NCBI RefSeq assembly: GCF_008087085.1 | Contig: NZ_VIYJ01000008.1 | Coordinates: 1-64,000, forward strand | Length of the DNA stretch: 64,000 nt | Origin: Nocardioides rubriscoriae | GTDB taxonomy: Bacteria; Actinomycetota; Actinomycetes; Propionibacteriales; Nocardioidaceae | Direction: 5' to 3' | Part shown: positions 16,592-24,448 of the stretch, one piece after another | How positions within the stretch are numbered: the first letter of the stretch is position 1 | Layout of the letters: each line of letters opens with the position of its first letter | Program-made: the position numbers and the translations under genes | The notes under the pieces: model-generated | What the model was told of the DNA's origin: nothing | Database searches by the model: none | The model's input: only the letters and a program-made list of their open reading frames with translations

Positions 16592-17422
16592 ATGCGCCTC
16601 CCGACCCAGCTGCTGCGCTTCGCCTGGCTCGAGGCGCAGTCGTGCGCCTTCGCGGTCGCCTTGTTCGTCGGGCTGCTGGTCGCCTACGTCGTCCCGCTGC
16701 CGCTGGCCCGCTACGACGCGCTGCTGGTGTGGTGCGTCGTCGTGACGGTGGCGTTCTGGGCGCTCGGGCTGGAGACCTGGCGGGAGGTGCTGGTCGTCGT
16801 GGCCTTCCACCTGCTCGGGCTGGGGCTCGAGGTCTTCAAGGTGCACGTGGGCTCGTGGTCCTACCCCGAGGACGCCGCGACCAAGGTGTGGGGCGTCCCG
16901 CTCTTCTCGGGTTTCATGTACGCCGCGGTGGGCTCCTACGTCTGCCAGGCGTGGCGTCGCCTGTCGTTGCGGGTGAGCGGGTTCGACGCCGCGCCGATGA
17001 CGGTGGTGGCGGTCCTGGTCTACGCCAACTTCTTCACCCACCACTGGGTGCTCGACCTGCGCGTGCCGCTCGCGGCGGTCGGGCTGGTCGTGCTGCGGCG
17101 CACGTGGGTGCACTTCACCGTGGGTGACGCCCGTTACCGGATGCCCCTCGCACTTGCGTTCGCGCTGATCGGGCTCCACCTGTGGGTCGCGGAGAACGCC
17201 GCGACGTACCTCGGGGCGTGGAAGTACCCCGGTCAGCTTGAGGTGTGGGAGGCCGTGCACACGTCGAAGATCGGGTCGTGGGCGCTGCTGGTCACGATGA
17301 GCTTCGTGCTCGTCGCCGCCGTCAAGCGCTGGGAGGGCGTGCTGTACGCCGTGCCCTCCGCCGCCGTGGCGGACGAGGTATGGCCGGACCCGCCGCCGGC
17401 CCGCCCGCGTCGTCACGCGTAG
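16592..17422 (+). CDS. DUF817 family integral membrane protein
   Basis: A 276-residue, very hydrophobic protein with about eight membrane helices. Conserved family segments are EVFKVHVGSWSYPE, GVPLFSGFMYAAVGSY, YANFFTHHWVLDLR and WVAENAATYLGAWKYP; acidic and aromatic residues in the loops suggest a shared functional site. The function of this family is unknown. The ATG lies 6 bases after TACGGT (16580-16585), so it is probably leaderless. It is convergent with the histidine kinase operon, leaving 12 bases between. Confidence 0.8.
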   Translation: MRLPTQLLRFAWLEAQSCAFAVALFVGLLVAYVVPLPLARYDALLVWCVVVTVAFWALGLETWREVLVVVAFHLLGLGLEVFKVHVGSWSYPEDAATKVWGVPLFSGFMYAAVGSYVCQAWRRLSLRVSGFDAAPMTVVAVLVYANFFTHHWVLDLRVPLAAVGLVVLRRTWVHFTVGDARYRMPLALAFALIGLHLWVAENAATYLGAWKYPGQLEVWEAVHTSKIGSWALLVTMSFVLVAAVKRWEGVLYAVPSAAVADEVWPDPPPARPRRHA

Positions 17423-17434
17423 CCGGGCCGGTCG

Positions 17435-18502
17435 TCACCCGCGCTCGCCGAACAGGTCGTCGGGCACGCCCGGCCAGGTGCACGACAGCACCGCTCCCCC
17501 GTCGGGACCGTTGTCGACCGAGACCGTCCCGCCGTGGGCCCGGACCAGCCCGTTGACGATGTAGAGCCCCAACCCGGAACCCCCGGTCGTGCCGCCGGTC
17601 CAGAACTTGGTGAAGACCCGGCGGCGCAGCTCGGGCGGGATGCCGGCGCCCTCGTCGCTCACCGTGAGACGGACGCCGTCGGGAGCGTCGACGTGGGGCT
17701 CGCGCTCGACCCGCACGTCGACCAGGCCGTCGCCGTGGCGCACGGCGTTCTCGACCAGGTTGGTCGCGACCTGGGTGAACTTGTCGGGGTCGGCGTGCAC
17801 CTGCGGGAGGTCGTCGTCGACGCGGAGCGCGATCTCGCGGTGGGTGCCGGCCCCGACCGACGCCACGATCCGCCCGACCAGCACGCCGGCGTCGCTGGGT
17901 CGTGGGTAGAGCTGCAGCCGGCCGGTGTCGATGCGCGCCACGTCGAGCAGCTCGGCGATGAGCCGGCTGAGCCGGTCGGAGTCGGCCGCGACGGTGGTGA
18001 GCATCAGCTTCTTCTGCTCGTCGTTGAGCTTGTCCCAGCGGTTGAGCAGCGCCTGGACGAAGCCCTTGACCCCCGTCAGCGGCGAGCGCAGCTCGTGGGC
18101 GACCGTGGCGACCAGGTCGGAGCGCTCGCGGTCGAGCCGCGCCCGGCCACGACCCGAGCGGATGGTGATCGCGACCCGGGTGACCGGCCCGAGGCGCTGC
18201 GCGCGGTGGAGCCGGGCGGTGACGAGCACCTCGGTCCCGTCGGGCAGCAGCCACGACTGCTCGGGCACCGCCGTACGGGTGCGCAGGCCGTCGTACGGCG
18301 TGTTGGCGGTGGTCCAGGCCTGGGCGTCCTGGTCCTGCAGCCGCAGCACCTCGGCCAGCGGGCGGCCGACGTCGTCGTGGCCCTCGCGACCCAGCATCCG
18401 CGCGGCCAGCGCCGAGACGAGGGTCACCCGGCCGTCGGCACCGGCGACCACGACGCCGTCGGGCAGCGCGTCGGCGAGGTCCTGCGCGGTCGGGTCGGGC
18501 AC
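17435..18502 (-). CDS. soluble PAS-containing sensor histidine kinase
   Basis: A 355-residue kinase without membrane segments. An N-terminal PAS domain spans about residues 8-115. The dimerisation/phosphoacceptor helix has the H-box TVAHELRSPLTGV (His near residue 138), and the ATPase domain has the N-box NLVENAVRHG, the G1 box DEGAGIP and the G2 box GGSGLGLYI, so it should be active. No response regulator is next to it. It follows the trmH gene by about 9 bases and may be read from the infC-rpmI-rplT promoter, which is an odd setting for a signalling protein. The signal is presumably cytoplasmic. Confidence 0.88.
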   Translation of the reverse strand: MPDPTAQDLADALPDGVVVAGADGRVTLVSALAARMLGREGHDDVGRPLAEVLRLQDQDAQAWTTANTPYDGLRTRTAVPEQSWLLPDGTEVLVTARLHRAQRLGPVTRVAITIRSGRGRARLDRERSDLVATVAHELRSPLTGVKGFVQALLNRWDKLNDEQKKLMLTTVAADSDRLSRLIAELLDVARIDTGRLQLYPRPSDAGVLVGRIVASVGAGTHREIALRVDDDLPQVHADPDKFTQVATNLVENAVRHGDGLVDVRVEREPHVDAPDGVRLTVSDEGAGIPPELRRRVFTKFWTGGTTGGSGLGLYIVNGLVRAHGGTVSVDNGPDGGAVLSCTWPGVPDDLFGERG

Positions 18503-18511
18503 CGGCTCAGA

Positions 18512-19264
18512 CTAGGGCCGCGGGCCCGTCGACCGACTCGACGCGCGGGCCGACTCGTAGAGGCACAGGGCGGCGGCGGTGGCGAGGTTGAGGCTCTCGG
18601 CGCGGCCGTGGATCGGGATGCGGACCCGGTGGTCGGCCAGGGCGGCGAGGTCGTCGGGCAGCCCGTGGGCCTCGTTGCCGAACAGCCAGGCGGTCGGCCC
18701 GGCCAGCAGGTCGCCGGCGTCGTGGAGCGACACCTCGCCGTCGGCGGCGGTGGCCAGCACGGTGAGGCCGGCGGCCTGCAGGGCGCGGACGACGTGGGCC
18801 GGGTCGGGCTCGACGGCGACGGGCAGGTGGAACGCGCTCCCGACGGCGGCGCGCAGCGTCTTGGGGTTGTAGAGGTCGACCGACTGGCCCGCGAGCACGA
18901 CGGCGTCGGCTCCGGCGGCGTCGGCGGTGCGGACGACGGTGCCAGCGTTGCCGGGGTCACGGACGTCGGCGCAGACCGCGACCAGACGCGGCCGGTCGGC
19001 GGGCACCTCGAGCAGGTGGGCCAGCGGCCGGTCGACGAAGCGGCACAGCGCGACGACGCCGGCGGGCGTCACCGAGTCGCTCAGCGAGGCCAGGGCCCGG
19101 TCGTCGACCAGGGTGACGGCGACGCCGGCGGGGACCAGCGCCGTACCCGCCGCCGAGGCGAAGACCTCGACGACGCAGCCGGGGACGCCGAGCGCCCCCG
19201 CGACGGCCTTGGGGCCGTCGGCAAGGAACAGCCGCCGCTCGGATCGCTCCGAGCGGCGGCTCAA
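18512..19264 (-). CDS. TrmH/SpoU-type RNA 2'-O-methyltransferase
   Basis: SAM-dependent knotted-fold methyltransferase, probably acting on rRNA or tRNA. The three family motifs are present: DVRDPGNAGTVVRTADAAG (motif 1), WLFGNEAHGLP (motif 2) and IHGRAESLNLATAAALCLYE (motif 3). The only canonical start available is TTG at 19264, but the reading frame stays open upstream and encodes SAGNARLKDIRK, a stretch that belongs to the N-terminus of this family. The real start may therefore be a rare codon (for example CTG at 19315) next to the rplT stop. The position after rplT is common in actinobacteria. Confidence 0.85.
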   Translation of the reverse strand: MSRRSERSERRLFLADGPKAVAGALGVPGCVVEVFASAAGTALVPAGVAVTLVDDRALASLSDSVTPAGVVALCRFVDRPLAHLLEVPADRPRLVAVCADVRDPGNAGTVVRTADAAGADAVVLAGQSVDLYNPKTLRAAVGSAFHLPVAVEPDPAHVVRALQAAGLTVLATAADGEVSLHDAGDLLAGPTAWLFGNEAHGLPDDLAALADHRVRIPIHGRAESLNLATAAALCLYESARASSRSTGPRP

Positions 19265-19311
19265 CTTGCGGATGTCCTTCAGCCGGGCGTTGCCGGCCGA
19301 GAGTGGGACGT

Positions 19312-19707
19312 TCAGGCCGAGACCTCGGCCTCGCGGGGCGCGTTGACGTCGGTGGGCAGCGCGGCCTTCGCGGTCTCGACGAGGGCGTTGAACGCAGCGA
19401 CGTCGTTGACGGCGAGCTCGGCGAGGATCTTGCGGTCGACCTCGACACCGGCCAGGTTGAGGCCCTGGATGAAGCGGTTGTAGGTCATGCCCTGCGCACG
19501 CGCGGCGGCGTTGATGCGCTGGATCCAGAGGCGACGGAAGTTGCCCTTGTTCTTCTTGCGGTCGTTGTAGCTGTAGACCAGGGAGTGGGTGACCTGCTCC
19601 TTGGCCTTGCGGTACAGGCGCGAGCGCTGGCCGCGGTAGCCGGCGGCGCGCTCGAGGGTGACCTTGCGCTTCTTGTGGGCGTTTACTGCGCGCTTCACGC
19701 GTGCCAT
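19312..19707 (-). CDS. rplT: 50S ribosomal protein L20
   Basis: A 131-residue L20, which binds 23S rRNA early in large-subunit assembly. The N-terminus [15 protein letters not shown] and the central [20 protein letters not shown] are diagnostic. The C-terminal 12 residues are an acidic/Ala-rich extension. It follows rpmI by 43 bases with a weak AGGAG ribosome binding site. Confidence 0.97.
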   Translation of the reverse strand: MARVKRAVNAHKKRKVTLERAAGYRGQRSRLYRKAKEQVTHSLVYSYNDRKKNKGNFRRLWIQRINAAARAQGMTYNRFIQGLNLAGVEVDRKILAELAVNDVAAFNALVETAKAALPTDVNAPREAEVSA

Positions 19708-19750
19708 GGGGTGCTCCTAAACGATCTGTGAGGCTGGGAAGGGGGGAGGA

Positions 19751-19963
19751 TCAGATGCCAAGCATCTTCTTGGCACGCTTGACGTCGGCCTTCTCGAGCT
19801 CGACCATCCCGGCGTTGCGGCGCTGCTTCTTGCGGCTGCCCGTGGTCGGCTGCGACGCGAACGCAGCACCCGACTTGCGGCCGGCCTGCAGGCGCAGGAT
19901 CTTGCCGGAGCCGGTCACCTTGAACCGCTTCTTGGCGCCGGAGTGCGACTTGTTCTTGGGCAT
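19751..19963 (-). CDS. rpmI: 50S ribosomal protein L35
   Basis: A 70-residue L35: [15 protein letters not shown] at the N-terminus, then [13 protein letters not shown] and [26 protein letters not shown] ribosome binding site lies about 10 bases upstream. Second gene of the infC-rpmI-rplT operon. Confidence 0.97.
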   Translation of the reverse strand: MPKNKSHSGAKKRFKVTGSGKILRLQAGRKSGAAFASQPTTGSRKKQRRNAGMVELEKADVKRAKKMLGI

Positions 19964-19993
19964 CGTGTTCTTCTCCTCGGGGTGGTACGACGT

Positions 19994-20012
19994 GCGGCCC
20001 GGTCGGGGCCGC
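19994..20012 (-). promoter_or_regulatory. GC-rich hairpin between infC and rpmI
   Basis: GCGGCCC and GGGCCGC form a 7-base perfect stem with a 5-base loop in the 90-base infC-rpmI spacer. There is no T-run after it, so it could be a processing or attenuation element and not a full terminator. Function is not shown by the sequence. Confidence 0.4.
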
Positions 20013-20053
20013 AGCGTGGTCGGGGTCGACCTCGGGTCGGGGTGACCGGTCGG

Positions 20054-20737
20054 TCAGGCCTCGATCTCGGGATCGAGGTTCTCGGAGCGTCCGCGCTCCT
20101 TCTTCTTGGCCACCGGGCCGGCGGCGTGCGCGGCGTCGCGCTCGGCCTGCTCCTCGGCCACGACGGCGGCGCGCTCGGCCTCCTTCTCGGCCTTCTGCAC
20201 GAGGTGGTCGGCCTTGGCCTCGGCCTTCTTCTTGTGCGGGCCGAGCACCATGATCATGTTGCGGCCGTCCTGCTTGGGCGACGACTCGACGAAGCCCAGC
20301 TCGGTGACGTCCTCGGCGAGCTTCTGCAGCAGCCGGAAGCCCAGCTCGGGTCGGTGCTGCTCACGACCACGGAACATGATCGTGATCTTGACCTTGTCGC
20401 CGGCCTTGAGGAACCGGACCACGTGACCCTTCTTGGTCTCGTAGTCGTGCGCGTCGATCTTGGGACGAAGCTTCATCTCCTTGATGATCACGTTCGTCTG
20501 GTTGCGGCGGGCCTCACGGGCCTTCTGCGCGTTCTCGTACTTGAACTTCCCGTAGTCCATGAGCTTGCACACGGGCGGACGGGCCATCGGAGCGATCTCG
20601 ACGAGGTCGAGGTCGGCTTCCTGGGCAAGGCGCAGCGCGTCGGCCGTAGGCACGATGCCGACTGTCTCGCCGCTGGGGCCAACGAGCCGGACTTCCGATA
20701 CGCGGATCCGGTCGTTGATGCGGTACTCGGTGCTGAT
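20054..20737 (-). CDS. infC: translation initiation factor IF-3 with AUC start codon
   Basis: IF-3 checks the start codon and keeps ribosomal subunits apart. The N-domain ([17 protein letters not shown]), the linker and the C-domain ([19 protein letters not shown] segment, [28 protein letters not shown]) are all present, and a charged tail of about 45 residues follows. The first residues of the protein can only be reached from ATC at 20735-20737, which has a strong GGAGGA ribosome binding site 4-9 bases upstream; ATG is absent. A non-AUG start is the hallmark of infC and lets IF-3 repress its own translation. Length 227. Confidence 0.93.
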   Translation of the reverse strand: MSTEYRINDRIRVSEVRLVGPSGETVGIVPTADALRLAQEADLDLVEIAPMARPPVCKLMDYGKFKYENAQKAREARRNQTNVIIKEMKLRPKIDAHDYETKKGHVVRFLKAGDKVKITIMFRGREQHRPELGFRLLQKLAEDVTELGFVESSPKQDGRNMIMVLGPHKKKAEAKADHLVQKAEKEAERAAVVAEEQAERDAAHAAGPVAKKKERGRSENLDPEIEA

Positions 20738-21039
20738 GTGTCCTCCAGGGGGTCAGACGCTAGGTCGGTCACCCGCGGGAGCGGAGAAAAGCACGAACGG
20801 CTCCCGCGTGGTGTGCAAGCGGAAGCCAGTCAGGACCACCTCGCCCTGCGTCGCGTGCACGGGGTGCACGAGATGCGAGGCCGGAGCCTTGGAACCGGAC
20901 CCGACGACCTGGGGGTGGAGCTGGGTGGAGACGTGGTGCTGGCGGTCGATGCGGGTGGGAGACGATGAAGCCTGGTCTCCGCTTGTAGATCGATGCTCGC
21001 ACTGGTGTGCTCGCACAGATCGGTCAACGCTGGACTGTA
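20738..21039 (-). promoter_or_regulatory. infC promoter and long structured leader
   Basis: A -10 box TACAGT (21034-21039 on the minus strand) with a possible -35 TTGGCC at 21059-21064 would give a leader of about 290 bases in front of infC. It holds a perfect 8-base stem GCGGGAGC/GCTCCCGC (20775-20782 with 20800-20807, 17-base loop containing CTTTTCTCC) and a GTGCAC-GGG-GTGCAC hairpin near 20855-20870. No convincing coding region was found in it. I infer a regulatory leader, perhaps an attenuator for the ribosomal operon. Confidence 0.55.
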
Positions 21040-21093
21040 GGCCACGATTCCCCGTCGGGGCCAATCCTGGCCGCGAGCGGGTCCGGCAGCGCG

Positions 21094-21597
21094 TCAGAGC
21101 GAGGCGGGGTCGACCCAGCCGAGGTCGTCGCCGACCCGGACGAGCCGCCACCCCGAGGCCAGGGCGCGCAGGTGGTCGCCCTCGACGACGAGGGACGCCG
21201 GCCCGGCCAGGTCGACCAGCAGCGCGTCCGCGCCGTCCTGGACCGCCGCCAGCGCGGCCTGGCGCGCCGGCACCGGGACCGGGCGGGCCTGCGGGTCCCA
21301 GGCGCCGAGCGTCTCGATGCCGGTGAAGGCCAGCAGCCCGCGGCGCCCGTCGGGGCCCTGCACGAGCACGGCGGCCATGTCGCTGGTCTTGTCGTGCGCC
21401 AGCCCCTGCGCGTCGACCTCGACCTCGCCGGCCACGGCGACGACGGGGACCAGCAACCGAGCGGTCTGCAGCAGCGCGAGCGCGGTCGCGAGCTGCGCCG
21501 GGTCGGCGGCGTACGCCGTCAGCGCGGCGGTCAGGGCGGGGTCGGCTGCGCCGTCGTCGTCGGGGAAGGCCGGCGCGAGGAGCTCTCGGTCTGGCAC
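21094..21597 (-). CDS. SseB family protein
   Basis: A 167-residue soluble protein with the SseB N-terminal domain pattern: ATALALLQTARLLVPVV near residue 40, then the AVLVQGPDGRRGLLAFTGIETLGAWDP region, and the SLVVEGDHLRAL end. SseB-like proteins are poorly understood; in actinobacteria they often lie next to infC, as here. GTG start; a -10-like GACGAT lies 6 bases upstream, so the transcript may be leaderless. It is divergent from the ssu operon. Confidence 0.75.
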   Translation of the reverse strand: MPDRELLAPAFPDDDGAADPALTAALTAYAADPAQLATALALLQTARLLVPVVAVAGEVEVDAQGLAHDKTSDMAAVLVQGPDGRRGLLAFTGIETLGAWDPQARPVPVPARQAALAAVQDGADALLVDLAGPASLVVEGDHLRALASGWRLVRVGDDLGWVDPASL

Positions 21598-21671
21598 GCG
21601 GCCATCGTCGCACCCGCAGCCTCTGCCGCCACGTCCGACCGTCTCGTGTGCCGCATAGTCGTGTGTTTGAG

Positions 21672-21700
21672 TTGACTTACATGCTTTACCCCCGTAGACA
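21672..21700 (+). promoter_or_regulatory. ssuCBAD promoter
   Basis: -35 TTGACT (21672-21677), a 17-base spacer and -10 TAGACA (21695-21700), ending 8 bases before the ATG at 21709. The region is distinctly AT-richer than the flanks. The near-consensus -35 suggests a promoter that needs a repressor or other control; no operator could be recognised. Confidence 0.65.
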
Positions 21701-21708
21701 TGCTCCCC

Positions 21709-22578
21709 ATGACCACGACCTTCTCGGGATCGTCGGGCCCCGTCGTCGCCGGAGCGCCGCCGGGGGCCTCGCTGCCCGCCAAGCGCCGCGACCCCCGCGA
21801 CCCCCGCGGCTCACGACGTCCTGCCCGCCGCCACCCCGCCCACCTCCTGCGCCGCTGGGTCTCCCCCATCGCCCTCGTCGGCCTGTGGGAGCTCGCCAGC
21901 CGCACGGGGGTGCTCGAGCAGAAGACCCTCGCCGCCCCGTCGACGGTCTTCGCCAAGGCCGTCGACCTGGCCCGGGACGGCACCCTCGGCTCGGCCACGC
22001 TGGTCTCGGTGGAGCGGGTCGCACTGGGCTTCGTCATCGGCGCCTCGATCGGGCTCGCGCTCGCGGTCGTCGCCGGCCTGAGCCGTGCGGGCGAGGACGC
22101 CATCGACCCGCCCATGCAGATGCTGCGCACGCTGCCGCACTTCGGGCTGATCCCGCTGTTCATCATCTGGATGGGCATCGGCGAGGCACCCAAGCTCGCG
22201 CTGATCGCCATGGGCGTGGCGTTCCCGCTCTACCTCAACACGCTGGCCGGCATCCGCGGGGTCGACCGCAAGGCCGTCGAGGCCGCCCGGTCGATGAACC
22301 TGACGTGGCCGCAGCGCCTGCGTCACGTGATCCTGCCCGGCGCGCTCCCCCAGACCCTGGTGGGCCTGCGCCAGAGCCTCGGCATCGCCTGGCTCTCGCT
22401 GATCGTCGCCGAGACCGTCGGCGCCGACGACGGGCTCGGCTACATGATCAACATCGCTCGCGAGTTCCTGCAGACCGACACGATCGTCGTCGGCCTGGCC
22501 GTCTACAGCCTGCTCGGCCTCGCGACCGATGCCGTCGTCCGCTACCTGGAGAAGAGGGCACTCGCATGGCGCGTCTGA
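21709..22578 (+). CDS. ssuC: alkanesulfonate ABC transporter permease
   Basis: A 289-residue inner-membrane permease with about six helices and the EAA loop (AARSMNLTWPQRLRHVILPGALP) that docks on the ATPase. It belongs to the SsuC/TauC/NitT family. The first 50 residues are a basic Pro/Arg-rich cytoplasmic tail. I choose the second ATG because it sits 8 bases behind the -10 box; an ATG at 21700 overlaps the -10 and is unlikely. It overlaps ssuB by 13 bases. Confidence 0.9.
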   Translation: MTTTFSGSSGPVVAGAPPGASLPAKRRDPRDPRGSRRPARRHPAHLLRRWVSPIALVGLWELASRTGVLEQKTLAAPSTVFAKAVDLARDGTLGSATLVSVERVALGFVIGASIGLALAVVAGLSRAGEDAIDPPMQMLRTLPHFGLIPLFIIWMGIGEAPKLALIAMGVAFPLYLNTLAGIRGVDRKAVEAARSMNLTWPQRLRHVILPGALPQTLVGLRQSLGIAWLSLIVAETVGADDGLGYMINIAREFLQTDTIVVGLAVYSLLGLATDAVVRYLEKRALAWRV

Positions 22579-23420
22579 CCGACCCCACCCCCGACCGCAC
22601 CCCCGACCGCACCCCCGACCGCACCCCCGACCGCACCCCCGGCCCCCGCACCGCCGACCTGCCGGTGGCCAGCGTCCGCGCCCACAGCCGGGCCTTCGGC
22701 CGTCACCAGGTGCTGCGCTCGATCGACCTCGACATCGCCCCGGGCGAGTTCGTGGCGCTGCTGGGCCGCAGCGGCTGCGGCAAGTCGACGCTGCTGCGCA
22801 GCCTGGCGCGGCTCGACAAGGTCCCGGCCGGCGAGGTCGAGATCCGCGGCCGCTCGGCCGTCGCCTTCCAGGAGCCGCGGCTGCTGCCGTGGCGCCGGGT
22901 CCGCGACAACGTCGCGCTCGCGCTGCTCAACACCTCCGAGCGTGGCGACCGCCTCGCCCGGGCCGAGGCCACGCTGCACGAGGTCGGCCTCGACGACAAG
23001 CTCGACGCGTGGCCGCTGGAGCTGTCCGGCGGCCAGGCCCAGCGGGTCTCGCTGGCCCGGGCCCTGGTGAGCAACCCGTCGCTGCTGCTGCTCGACGAGC
23101 CGTTCAGCGCCCTCGACGCCCTGACCCGCATCGAGATGCACCAGCTGGTCATCGAGCTCTGGCGACGCCACTCGATGGCGGTGCTGATCGTCACCCACGA
23201 CGTCGACGAGGCCCTCGCGCTCGCCGACCGGGTCGCCGTGCTCGACCACGGCCGGCTGGCCCACACCTGGACCGTCGGCCCGCGCCGTGACGACCGGGCG
23301 CCGTCCAACCCCGAGATCGCGCGCATCCGCACCGAGATCCTCGGCGCGCTCGGTGTCCGACCGACCCCGCCGCGCGCCCAGCACGACACCCAGACCCACA
23401 CCGACCAAGGAGCAGCATGA
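22566..23420 (+). CDS. ssuB: alkanesulfonate ABC transporter ATP-binding protein
   Basis: A 284-residue ABC ATPase that powers SsuC. Walker A GRSGCGKST near residue 72, Q-loop AFQEPRLLPW, signature LSGGQAQR, Walker B LLLLDEPF and the switch THD are all present. The N-terminus carries a repeated Thr-Pro-Asp-Arg peptide (residues 7-24) encoded by a 12-base tandem repeat, which is not part of the family. Upstream overlap with ssuC and the ATGA overlap with ssuA point to translational coupling. Confidence 0.93.
   Translation: MARLTDPTPDRTPDRTPDRTPDRTPGPRTADLPVASVRAHSRAFGRHQVLRSIDLDIAPGEFVALLGRSGCGKSTLLRSLARLDKVPAGEVEIRGRSAVAFQEPRLLPWRRVRDNVALALLNTSERGDRLARAEATLHEVGLDDKLDAWPLELSGGQAQRVSLARALVSNPSLLLLDEPFSALDALTRIEMHQLVIELWRRHSMAVLIVTHDVDEALALADRVAVLDHGRLAHTWTVGPRRDDRAPSNPEIARIRTEILGALGVRPTPPRAQHDTQTHTDQGAA
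22588..22635 (+). repeat. 12-base tandem repeat in the ssuB N-terminus
   Basis: Four exact 12-base units CCCCCGACCGCA, encoding a Thr-Pro-Asp-Arg repeat immediately after the ssuC-ssuB overlap. The unit length keeps the frame, so copy number could vary without harm. Confidence 0.9.
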
Positions 23421-24442
23421 GCACCCGCACCCTCCCCCGCCGCCTGGCCCTCGCCGCGGCCACCCTCGTCCTCGGCGCCACCACCCTCACCGGCTGCGGC
23501 GGCGGCGACAGCACCGGCAACGAGGACGCCGTCCGCGACGACGGCTCGGTCGACCTGTCGAAGGTCACCCTGGTCGTGGGTGACCAGAAGGGCGGCTCCA
23601 AGGCGCTGCTGCAGGCCGCCGGCCAGCTCGACGGCATCGACTACGACATCGAGTGGAAGGAGTTCACCTCCGGCCCGCCCCTGCTCGAGGCCATGAGCGC
23701 CGGCTCGATCCACGTCGGCGGGGTCGGCAACACGCCGCCGCTCTTCGCCGCTGCCGGCGGCAAGGAGTTCGAGGTCGTGCAGGCGGCGACGTACGGCGGC
23801 CTCGGCGACGCCATCGTCGTGGGGCCCGAGAGCACCGTCACCGACGTCGCCGACCTCAAGGGCAAGACCATCGCGGTCGCCCAGGGCAGCTCGGCCAACT
23901 ACAACCTGCTCGCGCAGCTCGAGACCGCCGGGATCTCCTACGACGACGTCACCGTCAAGAACCTGCAGCCCGCCGACGCGCTCGCCGCCTTCACCGCCGG
24001 CCACGTCGACGCCTGGGCCATCTGGGAGCCCTTCACCTCGCAGGCCGAGCAGGACGCCGGCGCGCGGGTGATCGCCGACGGCACCACCCTGATGAACGGC
24101 TACACCTTCCAGGTCGCCTCGCGGGCCGCGCTCGACGACCCCGCCACCACCGCGGCCCTCACCGACTACCTCGGCCGGATCGCCCAGGCCCAGGTCTGGT
24201 CGTCGACCCACAAGGAGGAGTGGTCGAAGGCGTGGGCCGAGGAGACCGGGCTGTCCCCCGAGGTCACGCTGGCCGCGGTCAAGAAGCGCGAGATCACCAC
24301 GGTCCCCGTCGACGACACGCTCATCGCCTCCGAGCAGGAGATGGCCGACGCGTTCTCCGCCGCCGGGCTGATCCCCGGCGACCTCGACGTGACGCCCTAC
24401 TTCTCCGGCGACTTCAACGACGTCGTCGCCGCGAAGGGCTGA
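23417..24442 (+). CDS. ssuA: alkanesulfonate-binding lipoprotein
   Basis: Substrate-binding component anchored on the outer face of the membrane. The signal peptide is type II with twin Arg at residues 8-9, a hydrophobic core and lipobox LTGC, lipidated at Cys27. The mature part has the NMT1/SsuA-like fold: GSIHVGGVGNTPPLFAA, DLKGKTIAVAQGSSANYNLL and DAWAIWEPF. Length 341. It overlaps ssuB by ATGA. The ligand class (organosulfonate) is inferred from the neighbours ssuB, ssuC and ssuD. Confidence 0.9.
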   Translation: MSTRTLPRRLALAAATLVLGATTLTGCGGGDSTGNEDAVRDDGSVDLSKVTLVVGDQKGGSKALLQAAGQLDGIDYDIEWKEFTSGPPLLEAMSAGSIHVGGVGNTPPLFAAAGGKEFEVVQAATYGGLGDAIVVGPESTVTDVADLKGKTIAVAQGSSANYNLLAQLETAGISYDDVTVKNLQPADALAAFTAGHVDAWAIWEPFTSQAEQDAGARVIADGTTLMNGYTFQVASRAALDDPATTAALTDYLGRIAQAQVWSSTHKEEWSKAWAEETGLSPEVTLAAVKKREITTVPVDDTLIASEQEMADAFSAAGLIPGDLDVTPYFSGDFNDVVAAKG

Positions 24443-24448
24443 GGGCCG

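Noticed and set aside
20753..21613. Minus-strand frame covering the infC leader and sseB
   Set aside because: It shares the sseB region in another frame and has no recognisable protein pattern in the leader part; the hairpins and -10 box better explain the leader.
21700..21711. First ATG of ssuC
   Set aside because: It overlaps the last base of the -10 box; the ATG at 21709 fits the leaderless spacing.
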